A DNA stretch of 64,000 nucleotides, taken from positions 310,001-374,000 of the forward strand of contig CAWKKD010000004.1 in NCBI GenBank assembly GCA_963850195.1, given 5' to 3'. Below, piece after piece: positions 50,483 to 59,574 of this stretch. A program made the translations under genes and the position numbers. Each line of letters opens with the position of its first letter. The stretch's first letter is position 1. Under the pieces are notes generated by a model that saw only the letters and a program-made list of their open reading frames with translations, had not been told where the DNA came from and ran no database searches. This stretch comes from Actinoallomurus sp963850195 (GTDB taxonomy: Bacteria > Actinomycetota > Actinomycetes > Streptosporangiales > Streptosporangiaceae).

Positions 50483-51499
50483 TCAGCGGCTCTTGGACAT
50501 CTCGGACGGCTCGGTGCGCGGGAACGTACGGGCGGCGAGGACGAGCAGGACACACGTCATGACCAGGGCCGACCCGGACTGAACGTAGATGAGGCCGTAG
50601 CCGGCCATACGCGCGTAGTTCACGTACGTCAGGCTCCGCGCCACCAGGGCCAGCGCCCCGAACAGCGCGAGGCCCAGCGGCCAGTGCGCGTTCACCCGCG
50701 AGGGCGCGACGCGGCGGGCCACGACGCACGCGATGCCGGCGCCGGCCGTGAGCCAGCAGTACATGCCGTTGAAGTCCGGCAGCACCAACGGGTGCGCCTG
50801 GGCCGAGGCGAGCAACGCGCCCATGCCGACGGGCAGCGCGGCGAGCCAGAGCGCGGGCCGCACGGGCGGCGCGTCCCGGTGGAAGCCCACCGCCATCGCC
50901 AGCGCGGGCGCCAGGACGGGGATGAGGGTCGCGGTCTGCTCGGTCCAGGGCGAGAAGCCACGGGTGAGGTACACCTGGAGCAGCGTCACAGCGACGGGGA
51001 GCAGGACCAGCAGTCGCGCCGTACGACGCCGCCCGTACAGGACCGCGACGAACACCGGTACCCAGACCGTTTCCAGCAGGCCCCAGCTGAGGTTCTCCGT
51101 GACGACCAGCATCCTGCCATGGCCGTACATCATTCGCAGCTCGGACCGGGTATGTGCGGACCCGAAGTAGAGGACGCCCAGGAAGCCCAGCAGCTCCGCG
51201 CCGGCGATGACGGCCTGGGCGAGCACGCCCACGAGCGCGAACACCCGTACGGCCTGCCCCCAGGTGAACAGCCGGGCCGGCGCCCCCGCCCCGCCGAGCC
51301 AGGTCCGGGTCGCGAGCGCCACCACACCGGCCGTCTCGGCCCGGCTCGGCCGACCGAGGCTCTGCTCCTCGCCTCCGTCCAGCCCGTCGGCGAACGTCGC
51401 GACCATCTCCTCCTCCCGCGCGGCCCGGTAGGAGCGCGGCAGAATCCGCAGCAGGGCCCGGTAGCGCCGGACCAGGGGGCTGTCTTCCGGCTCGATCAC
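50483..51499 (-). CDS. Membrane protein of PadR-linked operon
   Basis: A 338-residue protein. The cytosolic N-terminal segment (LVRRYRALLRILPRSYRAAREEEMV) is followed by about eight hydrophobic helices. This layout is common in actinobacterial proteins encoded directly after PadR genes. Its start overlaps the PadR stop by four bases (ATGA), so the two form an operon, perhaps a sensor-like or transport-like module. I do not recognise a defined family function. Confidence 0.82.
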   Translation of the reverse strand: MIEPEDSPLVRRYRALLRILPRSYRAAREEEMVATFADGLDGGEEQSLGRPSRAETAGVVALATRTWLGGAGAPARLFTWGQAVRVFALVGVLAQAVIAGAELLGFLGVLYFGSAHTRSELRMMYGHGRMLVVTENLSWGLLETVWVPVFVAVLYGRRRTARLLVLLPVAVTLLQVYLTRGFSPWTEQTATLIPVLAPALAMAVGFHRDAPPVRPALWLAALPVGMGALLASAQAHPLVLPDFNGMYCWLTAGAGIACVVARRVAPSRVNAHWPLGLALFGALALVARSLTYVNYARMAGYGLIYVQSGSALVMTCVLLVLAARTFPRTEPSEMSKSR

Positions 51500-51846
51500 G
51501 CGAGCTCTCCCTTCGTCGAAAGGCGCGCCCGCGCCCGCAGCCGCTCCGTCGCGGCCCGCGCGTTGCCGGCCAGCCGCTCGGCCTCGGCCGTGAGGGCGCC
51601 GGCGCCGTCATCGGTCAGCCGGTAGTACCGCCGCAGCCGGCCCTGCTGGACCTCCTCGCGGTCCAGCTCGATCAGCGCGTCGGCCGCGAGCCGGTCCAGC
51701 ACCCCGTACAAGGTGCCGACCGGCAGCCGCAGCCGCCCCTCGGACAGCTCCTCCACCTGGCCGACGATCCCGTAGCCGTGCCGCGGTCGGTCGACCAGCG
51801 CGGTGAGCACGAGGAACACCTGCTCGGTCATCGCCCGTTCTCTCAT
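51496..51846 (-). CDS. PadR-family regulator
   Basis: A 116-residue PadR regulator with the winged-helix pattern FLVLTALVDRPRHGYGIV, LPVGTLYGVLDRLAADALI and RLRRYYRLTDDG. ATG 51846 abuts a 14-bp palindrome, so autoregulation is likely; ATG 51831 is an alternative start. It is co-translated with the membrane protein downstream. Confidence 0.88.
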   Translation of the reverse strand: MRERAMTEQVFLVLTALVDRPRHGYGIVGQVEELSEGRLRLPVGTLYGVLDRLAADALIELDREEVQQGRLRRYYRLTDDGAGALTAEAERLAGNARAATERLRARARLSTKGELA

Positions 51847-51849
51847 GCA

Positions 51850-51863
51850 CCGATATATATCGG
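51850..51863. promoter_or_regulatory. CCGATATATATCGG palindrome, candidate PadR operator
   Basis: A perfect 14-bp palindrome lies three bases before the PadR start. AT-rich dyads of this kind are typical PadR sites. It would overlap the promoter or leader of the padR-membrane protein operon. Confidence 0.6.
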
Positions 51864-51886
51864 CCAACAGGATATAGCGCAAGCCG

Positions 51887-53005
51887 TCAGGACGGCTGGA
51901 CCTCGTCGAAGAGGGCGACGGCGTCGGCGGGGTCCGGGCTCACGAGGCGCTCCAGACCGGCCGTCGTGATCTTCGCCCACCTGCCGGCCCGTGCCCACAT
52001 CCGTTCCTCGAAGGCACGGACGGCCTCGTCCAGATCTTCAGGGCCGGTGGCGATGGACTCGGCGAGTTCGGCGCCTTCCAGCATCGCGAGGTTCGCGCCC
52101 GCCCCCAATGGGGGCATCAGATGGGCGGCGTCGCCCAGGAGCGTCACCCCGACGACGTGAGTCCAGGTGTGGGACTCGGGCAGGACGTAGAGGGGGCGGT
52201 GGACGAAGGCGGTGCCGTGGCGGAGGAGGTCCAGGACGGGAGCGGCCCAGCCGTCGAACAGAGCCAGCAGACTCGATCGCACGGCCTCGACGTCGGCCAG
52301 GTCCAGGTCCGTGTGCCAGTCCAGCGGCGCGCGGAACTTGGCGTACACCTTGACGTGGCCGCCGCTGTTGCGCTGGGCGACGAGACCTCGGTTCACGCCG
52401 TACGCGGCCACGGAACCGTCGCCGATCAACCGGGCGAGGCCGGGGTGGCGGGTGTCGACGTCGTCCACGGAGGTCTCGACCAAGGTGACGCCGGTGTAGT
52501 GCGGCGCCACCGGCGAGACCGCCGGGCGGATCCGGGACCAGGCGCCGTCCGCGCCGACCACGAGGTCGAACGTCTCCTGTCGCCCGTCCGCGAAATGGAT
52601 CGATGCGCCATCCCGGCTCGCGGGCACCACCTGCGTCACGCCCCGCCCCCACTGGACGTCGAGAGGACCGAGCAGCAGGTCACGCAGTTGCCCGCGGTCG
52701 ATCTCGGGATTGGCCCGGTCATCTGGACGGGGTCGCCAGTCGCGCAGGACGGTCCCGTCCGTGTCCAGGATGCGCATGGCCTGCCCCTCGGGACGAGACA
52801 GCGCCTGGAACTCCGCCAGCAGCCCCGCCTTGTCCAGTGCGAGCTGGCCCAGCTCTTCGTGCAGGTCCAGCGTGCCGCCCGGGGGGCGGGCGTCGGGGGA
52901 GGGATCGCGTTCGAGGACGGTGACGGGGTGATCATGGCGGTGCAGTACGCGGGCGAGGGTAAGGCCGGCGGGGCCGCTCCCGACCACGGCGATGCGGTGT
53001 CTCAT
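51887..53005 (-). CDS. TetX-like FAD monooxygenase
   Basis: A 372-residue class A flavoprotein monooxygenase. GSGPAG (residues 9-14) binds FAD, GADGAWSRIRP is the DG motif and LLGDAAHLMPPLGAG is the GD motif. The PPGGTLDLHEELGQLALDKAGLL and NPEIDRGQLRDLLLG segments resemble Tet(X), which hydroxylates tetracyclines. This similarity is read by eye and does not prove drug inactivation. The gene is divergent from a TetR repressor with a palindrome between, so it is probably induced by its substrate. Confidence 0.85.
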   Translation of the reverse strand: MRHRIAVVGSGPAGLTLARVLHRHDHPVTVLERDPSPDARPPGGTLDLHEELGQLALDKAGLLAEFQALSRPEGQAMRILDTDGTVLRDWRPRPDDRANPEIDRGQLRDLLLGPLDVQWGRGVTQVVPASRDGASIHFADGRQETFDLVVGADGAWSRIRPAVSPVAPHYTGVTLVETSVDDVDTRHPGLARLIGDGSVAAYGVNRGLVAQRNSGGHVKVYAKFRAPLDWHTDLDLADVEAVRSSLLALFDGWAAPVLDLLRHGTAFVHRPLYVLPESHTWTHVVGVTLLGDAAHLMPPLGAGANLAMLEGAELAESIATGPEDLDEAVRAFEERMWARAGRWAKITTAGLERLVSPDPADAVALFDEVQPS

Positions 53006-53009
53006 GTCG

Positions 53010-53020
53010 ATACACTGTAT
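53010..53020. promoter_or_regulatory. ATACACTGTAT palindrome, candidate TetR operator
   Basis: A perfect 11-bp palindrome lies five bases from the TetX-like start, within the 53-base gap to the divergent TetR gene. It is likely the operator for both. Confidence 0.5.
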
Positions 53021-53058
53021 TTTGTCGTTACGGTGCATCGCAACACTACGATGTGACC

Positions 53059-53751
53059 ATGACTGTGTGGGACCGGCCAGAGCCGCCGGCTCGCCCCGTA
53101 CCGCTCGACCGGGAGCGGATCGTCGCCGCCGCCATCGCGCTGGCCGACGAGGGCGGGCTGGAGGCGGTGTCGTTGCGTAAGGTCGCAGCCCGGCTGGACG
53201 CCGGCCCGATGCGGCTGTACGGATACATCTCCACCAAAGAAGAGCTGTTCGACCTCATGGTCGACGAGGTCCAAGCCGAGATCCTCCCCGAGGAACAGCC
53301 CGGTGACTGGCGGGAGGCGCTGCGCACCCTCGCCCACCGCACCAGGCAGACCGCGCTCCGCCACGAATGGCTGGCCGACCTGCTCGGCGGCCGCCCGACC
53401 CTGGGCCCCAACGGCCTCGCCGTGACCGAGGCCACGCTGGCCGCCCTCGACGGCCTCGCCGACCTCGACACCGTCATGCGCGCCGTGGAGACCGTCAGCG
53501 CCTACTTCACCGGCGCGATCAGGCGCGAGATCGCGAACCTGCGGGCCGAACGCGCCACCGGCCTGTCCAAGCGCGACTGGCAGCGCGCCTCCGGCCCGCA
53601 TGTGACGAGAATGCTGGCCACCGGCCGCTTCCCGGCACTGACCAAGGCCGTCTACGACGGCACGGACGTCGACGCCGAGACATCCTTCGCGACCGGCCTG
53701 GACTGGGTCCTCGACGCCGTTGCCGCCAAACTCACCCGCCCGCCGGCGTGA
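53059..53751 (+). CDS. TetR-family regulator
   Basis: A 230-residue TetR protein. The helix-turn-helix (SLRKVAARLDAGPMRLYGYISTKEEL) and the C-terminal domain resemble the TetR_C_1 (tetracycline-repressor-like) group. ATG 53059 is preferred over GTG 53053. It is divergent from the TetX-like monooxygenase and is its probable repressor. Confidence 0.9.
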   Translation: MTVWDRPEPPARPVPLDRERIVAAAIALADEGGLEAVSLRKVAARLDAGPMRLYGYISTKEELFDLMVDEVQAEILPEEQPGDWREALRTLAHRTRQTALRHEWLADLLGGRPTLGPNGLAVTEATLAALDGLADLDTVMRAVETVSAYFTGAIRREIANLRAERATGLSKRDWQRASGPHVTRMLATGRFPALTKAVYDGTDVDAETSFATGLDWVLDAVAAKLTRPPA

Positions 53752-53770
53752 CGCTCAGCCCTTGCCGAAC

Positions 53771-54469
53771 GTGAGTGTCCCACCGGCCGTGTACGTCGCA
53801 CGGTTCCGCCGGATCCGGCCCGCCCTGAGGATCGCGACCGGCGGGGCCGTCCTGGTGACGTCGTCCGCCCGCGGCCGGCTCGCACCCTTCCCACTGACAG
53901 CCCTGGCCATGACGGCGGCGATCGCGCTGATCGGCGCCGGTGTCATGCGGCTCACGCGGGGACACCGGCGCGGATGGGTCGCCTTGACCGTCGACTCCGA
54001 CGGGATCTACTTCGCGGCCACGCCACCCGACGGCGAGGCGCGGCGCTTCACGTGGGACGAGGTGAGCGCGCTCGTCCTGTTCTCCCGGCGCACCGAACTG
54101 CTCCAGGGCGCCATCGACTGCGTCGGAGTACGGCTGCACCCCACCGCCGACGGCTCTCCCGAACATCACCTCGCCCGCCTCGAGCGGACCCTGTCCCAGG
54201 TCGACCTGGAACTGCACGTCTGGGAGCAGCTCCGCGAACTCGACGCCGGCCCGTCACCGTCCCAGCTCGAGACGGCCGTCAGCGCCCACACCGAGGTCCG
54301 CGGCTGGGCCTGCCACCGCCTGCGCGAGGCCGTACGGGCCCACGCCCCCGGCGTACCCGTCCTCGAGTTCGCCGCCGACAGCTACTACGACCTGGTCGGC
54401 TGGCGCGCGGACCAGGAAAGGCTGCGCGCCATCGTGGAGGACGCCGAACTGCGCCGGTGGGGTTCGTAG
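53771..54469 (+). CDS. Hypothetical protein with two membrane helices
   Basis: A protein of about 232 residues. Two hydrophobic segments near the N-terminus (about residues 15-55) are followed by a soluble region with VALTVDSDGIYFA and RRFTWDEVSALVLFSRR, which looks like a bacterial PH-like domain. The start is uncertain: GTG 53771 or 53789; a frame open from 53720 overlaps the TetR gene. It lies 20 bases after the TetR stop on the same strand, so it may be co-transcribed. Function unknown. Confidence 0.6.
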   Translation: MSVPPAVYVARFRRIRPALRIATGGAVLVTSSARGRLAPFPLTALAMTAAIALIGAGVMRLTRGHRRGWVALTVDSDGIYFAATPPDGEARRFTWDEVSALVLFSRRTELLQGAIDCVGVRLHPTADGSPEHHLARLERTLSQVDLELHVWEQLRELDAGPSPSQLETAVSAHTEVRGWACHRLREAVRAHAPGVPVLEFAADSYYDLVGWRADQERLRAIVEDAELRRWGS

Positions 54470-54542
54470 GCGTTCCGGTGTTCCTCAACTCCCGAACTCG
54501 GGGGAGGATCCGGATACCGGTACCGACCGACCAGGAGGCGAC

Positions 54543-56489
54543 GTGACGCCGTTCCACGACCTGGGGGAGTACATGGCACTCCCACGAACCCTCGCCCTGC
54601 GTCCCTCACCCGACGGGAAACGGCTCATCACGGTCGTGCAGGCCCTCGCGCCGGACCGCAAGACCTACCGCACGGCACTGTGGGAGCTCGAGGACGGCAC
54701 ATCACGGCGCCTGACCCGCTCCGCCCAAGGCGAGGGCAACCCGGTGTTCCGGCCGGACGGGTCGCTACTGTTCACCTCCGGCCGCCCCGACCCCACCGCC
54801 GCCGAACCCGGCGAGGACACCACACGCCTGTGGGCCCTGCCCTCCGGCCACGGCGAACCCCGCGTCGTCGCCGAATGGCCCGGCGGCATCGGCGACGTCC
54901 AGGTCGCCCGCGACACCGGCACCATCGTGTTCGCCGCCGCCACGCTGCCCGGCGCCGCCGACGCCCACAAGGAACGCCGCGACCGACGCGAGGCCGCCGG
55001 CGTCACCGCGATCCTCCACGACGACCTCCCGATCCGCTCCTGGGACCACCAGCTCGGCCCGGAAGAGCGGCGCCTGTACCTCGCCGCCGACGACGGCCCG
55101 CCCCGCGACCTGACACCCGCGCCCGGGCACGCGCTCACCGACCAGGCCTTCGCGATCACCCCCGACGGCCGTACGGTCGTCACCGGCTGGTGGGTGTTCC
55201 AGGCGCGCGGCGAATGCCACTGCGAACTCATCGCCATCGACACGGCCACCGGCGAGCACCGCCGCCTCGCCGCCGACGACGGCGCCGACTTCTCCGCGCC
55301 CGCCATCGCACCCGACGGCAACAGTCTCGTCTGCGTCCGCGAGAGCCACGCCGGCCACGACGACCCCGTCGACGTCACCCTCTGGCACATCGACCTGCGC
55401 ACCGGCCACGGACGCGACCTGACACCCGGCCTGGACCTGTGGCCCGGCTCCCCGGTCTGGTCACCGGACTCGGCCACCGTCCACTTCAGCGCCGACGAAC
55501 GCGGCCGCCGCCCGATCTTCCACGTCCCGGCCGACGGCGGCCAGGTCACCCGCCTCACCTCCGACGACGCCGCTTACTACGACGTGACCGCCGTCGGCGA
55601 GACCCTGTACGCGCTGCGGTCGGCCATCGACGCGCCACCCACCCCCGTACGCGTCGACGCGACCGGCACACCGCACCCCCTCACCACCGACCGCCTCGAG
55701 ATCCCCGGCCACGTCACCGAGGTCACCACGACGGCGGCCGACGGCACACCCCTACGCGCCTGGCTCGTCGTCCCCGAGAACACACCCGCGCCGCTGCTCC
55801 TGTGGCCACACGGCGGACCCAACGCCAGCTGGAACGCCTGGACCTGGCGATGGAACGCCTGGATCATGGCCGCGCGCGGCTACGCCGTCCTGCTGCCCGA
55901 CCCGGCCCTGTCGACCGGCTACGGGCAGGACATGATCCGCCGCGCCCACGGCGCGTGGGGGCCCGTCACCTACGACGACCTCATGGCCATCACCGACGCC
56001 GCCCTCGCCCGCGACGACATCGACGAGACCAGGACCGCCGTCATGGGCGGCTCGTTCGGCGGCTACATGGCCAACTGGATCGCCGGGCAGACCGACCGCT
56101 TCGACGCCATCGTCACCCACGCGAGCCTGTGGCCGCTCGACACCATGGTCACCTCCGACGAGGCCCAGTACCTCGTCCGCGAGTTCGGCGAACCCACCGA
56201 GAACCCCGACCGCTGGACCGCCAACGACCCCGCCCGCCACGCCGGCAAGATCCGCACCCCGATGCTCGTGATCCACGGCGACCGCGACTACCGCGTCCCC
56301 ATCAACCACGCCCTGCAACTGTGGTGGGACCTGCTGCGCAACGAGGTCGACGCGAAGTTCCTGTACTACCCGGACGAGAACCACTGGATCATGACGCCCG
56401 GCAACGCCACCGTCTGGTACGAAACCGTCCTGGCCTTCCTCGCCCAGCACGTACTCGGCGAAGACTGGGCCCGCCCCGACCTCCTCTGA
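54543..56489 (+). CDS. Prolyl-oligopeptidase family (S9) peptidase
   Basis: A 648-residue S9 serine peptidase. A beta-propeller-like N-terminal part (repeated SPDGKR and SPDSATVHFSADERG-type blades) is followed by an alpha/beta hydrolase domain with catalytic Ser504 (GGSFGGYM), Asp582 (HGDRDYRVP) and His614 (DENHW). The GTG start at 54543 has AGGAGG four bases upstream. No signal peptide is seen, so it should act in the cytoplasm on short peptides as an acylaminoacyl-peptidase or dipeptidyl-peptidase type enzyme. It is convergent with the remnant and FBP genes. Confidence 0.93.
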   Translation: MTPFHDLGEYMALPRTLALRPSPDGKRLITVVQALAPDRKTYRTALWELEDGTSRRLTRSAQGEGNPVFRPDGSLLFTSGRPDPTAAEPGEDTTRLWALPSGHGEPRVVAEWPGGIGDVQVARDTGTIVFAAATLPGAADAHKERRDRREAAGVTAILHDDLPIRSWDHQLGPEERRLYLAADDGPPRDLTPAPGHALTDQAFAITPDGRTVVTGWWVFQARGECHCELIAIDTATGEHRRLAADDGADFSAPAIAPDGNSLVCVRESHAGHDDPVDVTLWHIDLRTGHGRDLTPGLDLWPGSPVWSPDSATVHFSADERGRRPIFHVPADGGQVTRLTSDDAAYYDVTAVGETLYALRSAIDAPPTPVRVDATGTPHPLTTDRLEIPGHVTEVTTTAADGTPLRAWLVVPENTPAPLLLWPHGGPNASWNAWTWRWNAWIMAARGYAVLLPDPALSTGYGQDMIRRAHGAWGPVTYDDLMAITDAALARDDIDETRTAVMGGSFGGYMANWIAGQTDRFDAIVTHASLWPLDTMVTSDEAQYLVREFGEPTENPDRWTANDPARHAGKIRTPMLVIHGDRDYRVPINHALQLWWDLLRNEVDAKFLYYPDENHWIMTPGNATVWYETVLAFLAQHVLGEDWARPDLL

Positions 56490-56504
56490 CCCACGCGCCG
56501 CGCG

Positions 56505-56620
56505 CGGCCAGGCCGCTGTGGACCAGGGCCACGGCGGTCGCCCGGCCGGGAACGGGGGCGAGGGCGTCCTCGGCGAAGAACCTCGGGGCCGCCGTTGACC
56601 TCGTAGCGGACACGACGCAT
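56505..56620 (-). pseudogene. Quinone-reductase-like N-terminal remnant
   Basis: From ATG 56620 the frame reads MRRVRYEVNGGPEVL, the typical start of zinc-free quinone oxidoreductases. A one-base shift then gives AEDALAPVPG, after which similarity ends. About 300 residues are missing. Its ATG overlaps the FBP stop (TGATG), so it was once translated with that gene. Confidence 0.45.
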
Positions 56621-57120
56621 CACCTGGTCACCTTCTCGATGAAGGCGGTCAGGTTGACCAGGGTCCGGGCGATCTTCTCGTCCACGGAGATGGTCTCGTC
56701 GAGGTCCGCGCCGGCCGCCGAGTGCTTCTTGCCCCGCAGGTAGAGGGAGCAGGCCAGGTCGGTGCACAGGTACCGCCCGACCGTGTTGCCCTGGCGGCCC
56801 TCCTCGCCCGTGCGGCGCGCGGTCATCAGCGCCACGCCGCTGCTGGTGCGGGTGGTCAGGCACAGCGAGCACATGCTGCGCGCGGTGAAGCCGCGTGAGG
56901 TCCCCGAGGCCGCCCGTAGCGCGAGCCCGACCAGGTAGCCGTCGTCGCGTTCGGCGACCAGGTAGCCGCGCTCGGGCGCGCCGGGATCGCGCCATCCGAG
57001 GAAGTCCAGGTCGTCCCAGGGCTGCTCCTCGAGGTCCCTGGGGACGGCCAGGCGCTGGGCCTCGCCCTTGGAGCAGTTGACGAACGACCGGCGGATGTCG
57101 CTCTCAGAGATCGGCCTCAT
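56620..57120 (-). CDS. FBP-domain protein (EF-G-binding type zinc finger)
   Basis: A 166-residue protein with the C-terminal treble-clef zinc domain known as FBP. The Cys pairs Cys84/Cys87 (CSLC) and Cys119/Cys124 (CTDLAC) should hold the zinc. The domain is related to fusidic-acid-resistance EF-G-binding proteins such as FusB, but many actinobacterial members have no shown resistance role. It is divergent from a TetR gene with a 15-bp palindrome between, so expression is probably regulated. Confidence 0.85.
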   Translation of the reverse strand: MRPISESDIRRSFVNCSKGEAQRLAVPRDLEEQPWDDLDFLGWRDPGAPERGYLVAERDDGYLVGLALRAASGTSRGFTARSMCSLCLTTRTSSGVALMTARRTGEEGRQGNTVGRYLCTDLACSLYLRGKKHSAAGADLDETISVDEKIARTLVNLTAFIEKVTR

Positions 57121-57139
57121 GTTCCGCGACGCTAGCTTC

Positions 57140-57154
57140 CCTAATACTATTAGG
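57140..57154. promoter_or_regulatory. CCTAATACTATTAGG palindrome, candidate TetR operator
   Basis: A perfect 15-bp palindrome lies in the AT-rich gap between the divergent FBP and TetR genes, about 20 bases from the FBP start. It is a likely operator for the adjacent TetR. Confidence 0.6.
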
Positions 57155-57192
57155 CAAATCCTTTATTCTTTTAGTTTCTGATGGGAGGCCCC

Positions 57193-57813
57193 ATGGCACG
57201 CGCGGGCATCACCGGCGAACTCCTCGCCCGTACGGCGGCGGAGCTCGCCGATGAGATCGGCTTCGACGACGTGACCGTCTCCGCGGTCGCACGCAGGCTC
57301 GGCGTCAAGGACCCGAGCCTGTACGCGCACATCGAGAACGCGCGGGACCTGAAGGTACGGGTCGCGCTGCTGGCCCTGGAGGAGATGGCCGACCGGGCCG
57401 CCGCCGCACTGGCCGGCCGCGCCGGCAAGGACGCACTCGTCGCGTTCGCCGGCGCCTACCGCGACTACGCCAAGGAACACCCGGGCCGCTACGCCGCGTC
57501 CCGGTTCGAACTCGACCCCGAGACCGCCGCCACCAGCGCGGCACCCCGGCACGCGCAGCTGACACGGGCGCTCCTACGCGCCTACGACCTGCCAGAACCC
57601 GACCAGACCGACGCCGTACGCTTCCTCGGCGCCACCTTCCACGGGTACGTCAGCCTCGAGATGGCGGGCGGCTTCCGCCACACCCCGCGCGAAGCCGACG
57701 CCTCCTGGGCCTGGACCCTGGACACCCTCGACTTCGCCCTCAAGAACCGGAAACCGGGCGCGGCGGAGACCAAACCCCGCCGCGCCCGCGACCGCACTAC
57801 CGGCGGACCATGA
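57193..57813 (+). CDS. TetR-family regulator (WHG-type)
   Basis: A 206-residue TetR repressor. The helix-turn-helix (VTVSAVARRLGVKDPSLYAHI) and the C-terminal AVRFLGATFHGYVSLEMAGGF segment belong to the TetR group with a WHG domain. GGGAGG lies four bases before ATG 57193, so I prefer it to ATG 57181. It probably controls the divergent FBP gene and the lost quinone reductase. Its 3' end overlaps the ecfT gene by 17 bases. Confidence 0.9.
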   Translation: MARAGITGELLARTAAELADEIGFDDVTVSAVARRLGVKDPSLYAHIENARDLKVRVALLALEEMADRAAAALAGRAGKDALVAFAGAYRDYAKEHPGRYAASRFELDPETAATSAAPRHAQLTRALLRAYDLPEPDQTDAVRFLGATFHGYVSLEMAGGFRHTPREADASWAWTLDTLDFALKNRKPGAAETKPRRARDRTTGGP

Positions 57814-58687
57814 AGAACAGGCTGACCAAGACGATCGAGACGAACACGACCGCGGCCGCCAGGACCAGGCTCGCGCCCGCCATGGGGGAGAAGCGCACCT
57901 GCGCGGAGACGTCCCAGCCGTGCCGGCTCAACGACTCGAAGACCAGCGCGGCGATCGCCGCCGCACCGAGCCCGCCGACGACCCAGTCGCCGACCCCGCC
58001 ACGCACCTGACGGAAACTCGTCTTGGCACCCGTCGAACCGAACCCGCGCGACTCCAGCGAGATCGCGAGCTGCTGCACCCGATCGATCGCACCCATGAAG
58101 ACCGGCACGAAACTCGGCAGCACCGCGGCGAACCCGCGCGCCGCCATCCCGCGTGAACGCTGCGCGCTCATCGTCGTCCGCAGCTCACGCTGCAGGATCG
58201 GGATGAGCTGCAACGTCATCGCGAGCATGAAGTTGACCGTGTACGGCATCCGCAGCTTCGCGAAACTCACGAACATGTCACTCGGATGCGTGCTCATCAC
58301 CACGACCAGCGCGAACAGCAGCACCGCCACGATCCGCCCCAGCAGCACCAGCCCGTTGTAGATGCCCTGCTGGTAGATCGAGATCGGCCCGACCGAGACC
58401 AGCACCGGCAGGCCCGCCTGCGCCGGCGCGATGCTCTGCAGGAAGATCAGGGACGAACCGATCGGGATGATGATGAGCGCCGCCCGAACGAGCTGCGGCA
58501 GGACCCTGGCCAGCGCCCCGGCCGCGAGCGCGAACACCGCGACGCCGTACAGCAGCACGACGTTCCTGGAGCTGAACGCCAGGACGACCAGCCCCAGGAT
58601 CCACACGATCTTCACGATCGGGTTCAGGCGATGCACCAGCGAGTCGCCGGGCACGAACGCCGTGGGCATCATCTGCATCGAAGCCAC
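57797..58687 (-). CDS. ecfT: ECF transporter transmembrane protein EcfT
   Basis: A 296-residue membrane protein with about six hydrophobic segments. The two coupling-helix motifs AQRSRGM and ESRGFG (the Ala-Arg-Gly boxes) contact the two ATPases, as in all EcfT. It links the S component to the ATPases in a vitamin- or metal-type importer. GTG 58687 lies two bases after the upstream ATPase stop. It is the last of four ECF genes in the operon 61152-57797. Confidence 0.9.
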   Translation of the reverse strand: MASMQMMPTAFVPGDSLVHRLNPIVKIVWILGLVVLAFSSRNVVLLYGVAVFALAAGALARVLPQLVRAALIIIPIGSSLIFLQSIAPAQAGLPVLVSVGPISIYQQGIYNGLVLLGRIVAVLLFALVVVMSTHPSDMFVSFAKLRMPYTVNFMLAMTLQLIPILQRELRTTMSAQRSRGMAARGFAAVLPSFVPVFMGAIDRVQQLAISLESRGFGSTGAKTSFRQVRGGVGDWVVGGLGAAAIAALVFESLSRHGWDVSAQVRFSPMAGASLVLAAAVVFVSIVLVSLFFMVRR

Positions 58688-58689
58688 CG

Positions 58690-59574
58690 CTACTCCCTCG
58701 TTCCCGACGTTCTCGAAGCCCTCGACGTCCCCGAACTCAGCCGGGTCCGGGCCGCGATCTGCCCGACGAGCTCGGTCGGCGTCAGCGCGACCGGCCCACC
58801 GGCCGGCACGACCGTCCGCATCGACAGCTCCGTGGCCTGCGGCGGATGCAGGTTCGTCGCGGCCATCACGTCCGGCGCCGAGAAGATCTCCCGGGGCGGC
58901 GCGTCCGCGATGACGTTCGACCGGTGCATCACCACGACCCGGTCCACGACCTCGGCGAGCAACGGCATGTCATGCGACACACAGATGACCGTCGTCCCCG
59001 CAGCGTGCAGCCCCCGCAGCACCTCGTTGATGACCGTGACCGTCCGGTGGTCCTGACCCGTCGTCGGCTCGTCCAGGATCAGCACCGGCGTACGCATCGT
59101 CACCACCGACGCGATCGCCACGAGCTTGCGCAGCGGGAAACTGACCCGGTACGGCGCCAGGTCCAGGTACGGGCCCAGCCCGAACACCTCCGCCACCGAC
59201 GCGACACGCTCGTCGACCTCCTCGGCGGAACACCCGAGGTTGACCGGCCCGAACCGCAACTCGGCCTCGATCGTCCGCGCGAACAGCTGATGGTTCGGGT
59301 TCTGGAACACGTACCCGACGTGCGCCGCCAGCTCCTGGACCTTGCGGGCACCGGTCCGCACACCGCAGACCTCCACGTGTCCGGTCGTCGGCCGCAACAA
59401 CCCGTTCAGCAGCTTCGTCAGCGTGGTCTTACCCGACCCGTTCTGCCCGATGATCCCGAGCATCTCCCCGCGGCCGATCCGCAGGCTCGTCTCACTCAGC
59501 GCGGTGACCTTCCCCGCCGGGTAGACGTACGACGCGCCGGCCACGTCGATCAGCGGCCCCGTACCCTCAGGCAT
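58690..59574 (-). CDS. ECF transporter ATPase, degenerate signature motif
   Basis: A 294-residue ABC ATPase of the ECF module. Walker A is canonical (GQNGSGKTT, residues 43-51). The Q-loop Gln91, Walker B LILDEP with Glu169 and the switch His in VSHDMP are present. The signature, normally LSGGQ, is replaced by VSFPLRKL (residues 144-151). In a heterodimer this bad signature faces the Walker A of the other subunit. It overlaps the first ATPase gene by eight bases. The tail beyond residue 245 is longer than usual. Confidence 0.9.
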   Translation of the reverse strand: MPEGTGPLIDVAGASYVYPAGKVTALSETSLRIGRGEMLGIIGQNGSGKTTLTKLLNGLLRPTTGHVEVCGVRTGARKVQELAAHVGYVFQNPNHQLFARTIEAELRFGPVNLGCSAEEVDERVASVAEVFGLGPYLDLAPYRVSFPLRKLVAIASVVTMRTPVLILDEPTTGQDHRTVTVINEVLRGLHAAGTTVICVSHDMPLLAEVVDRVVVMHRSNVIADAPPREIFSAPDVMAATNLHPPQATELSMRTVVPAGGPVALTPTELVGQIAARTRLSSGTSRASRTSGTRE

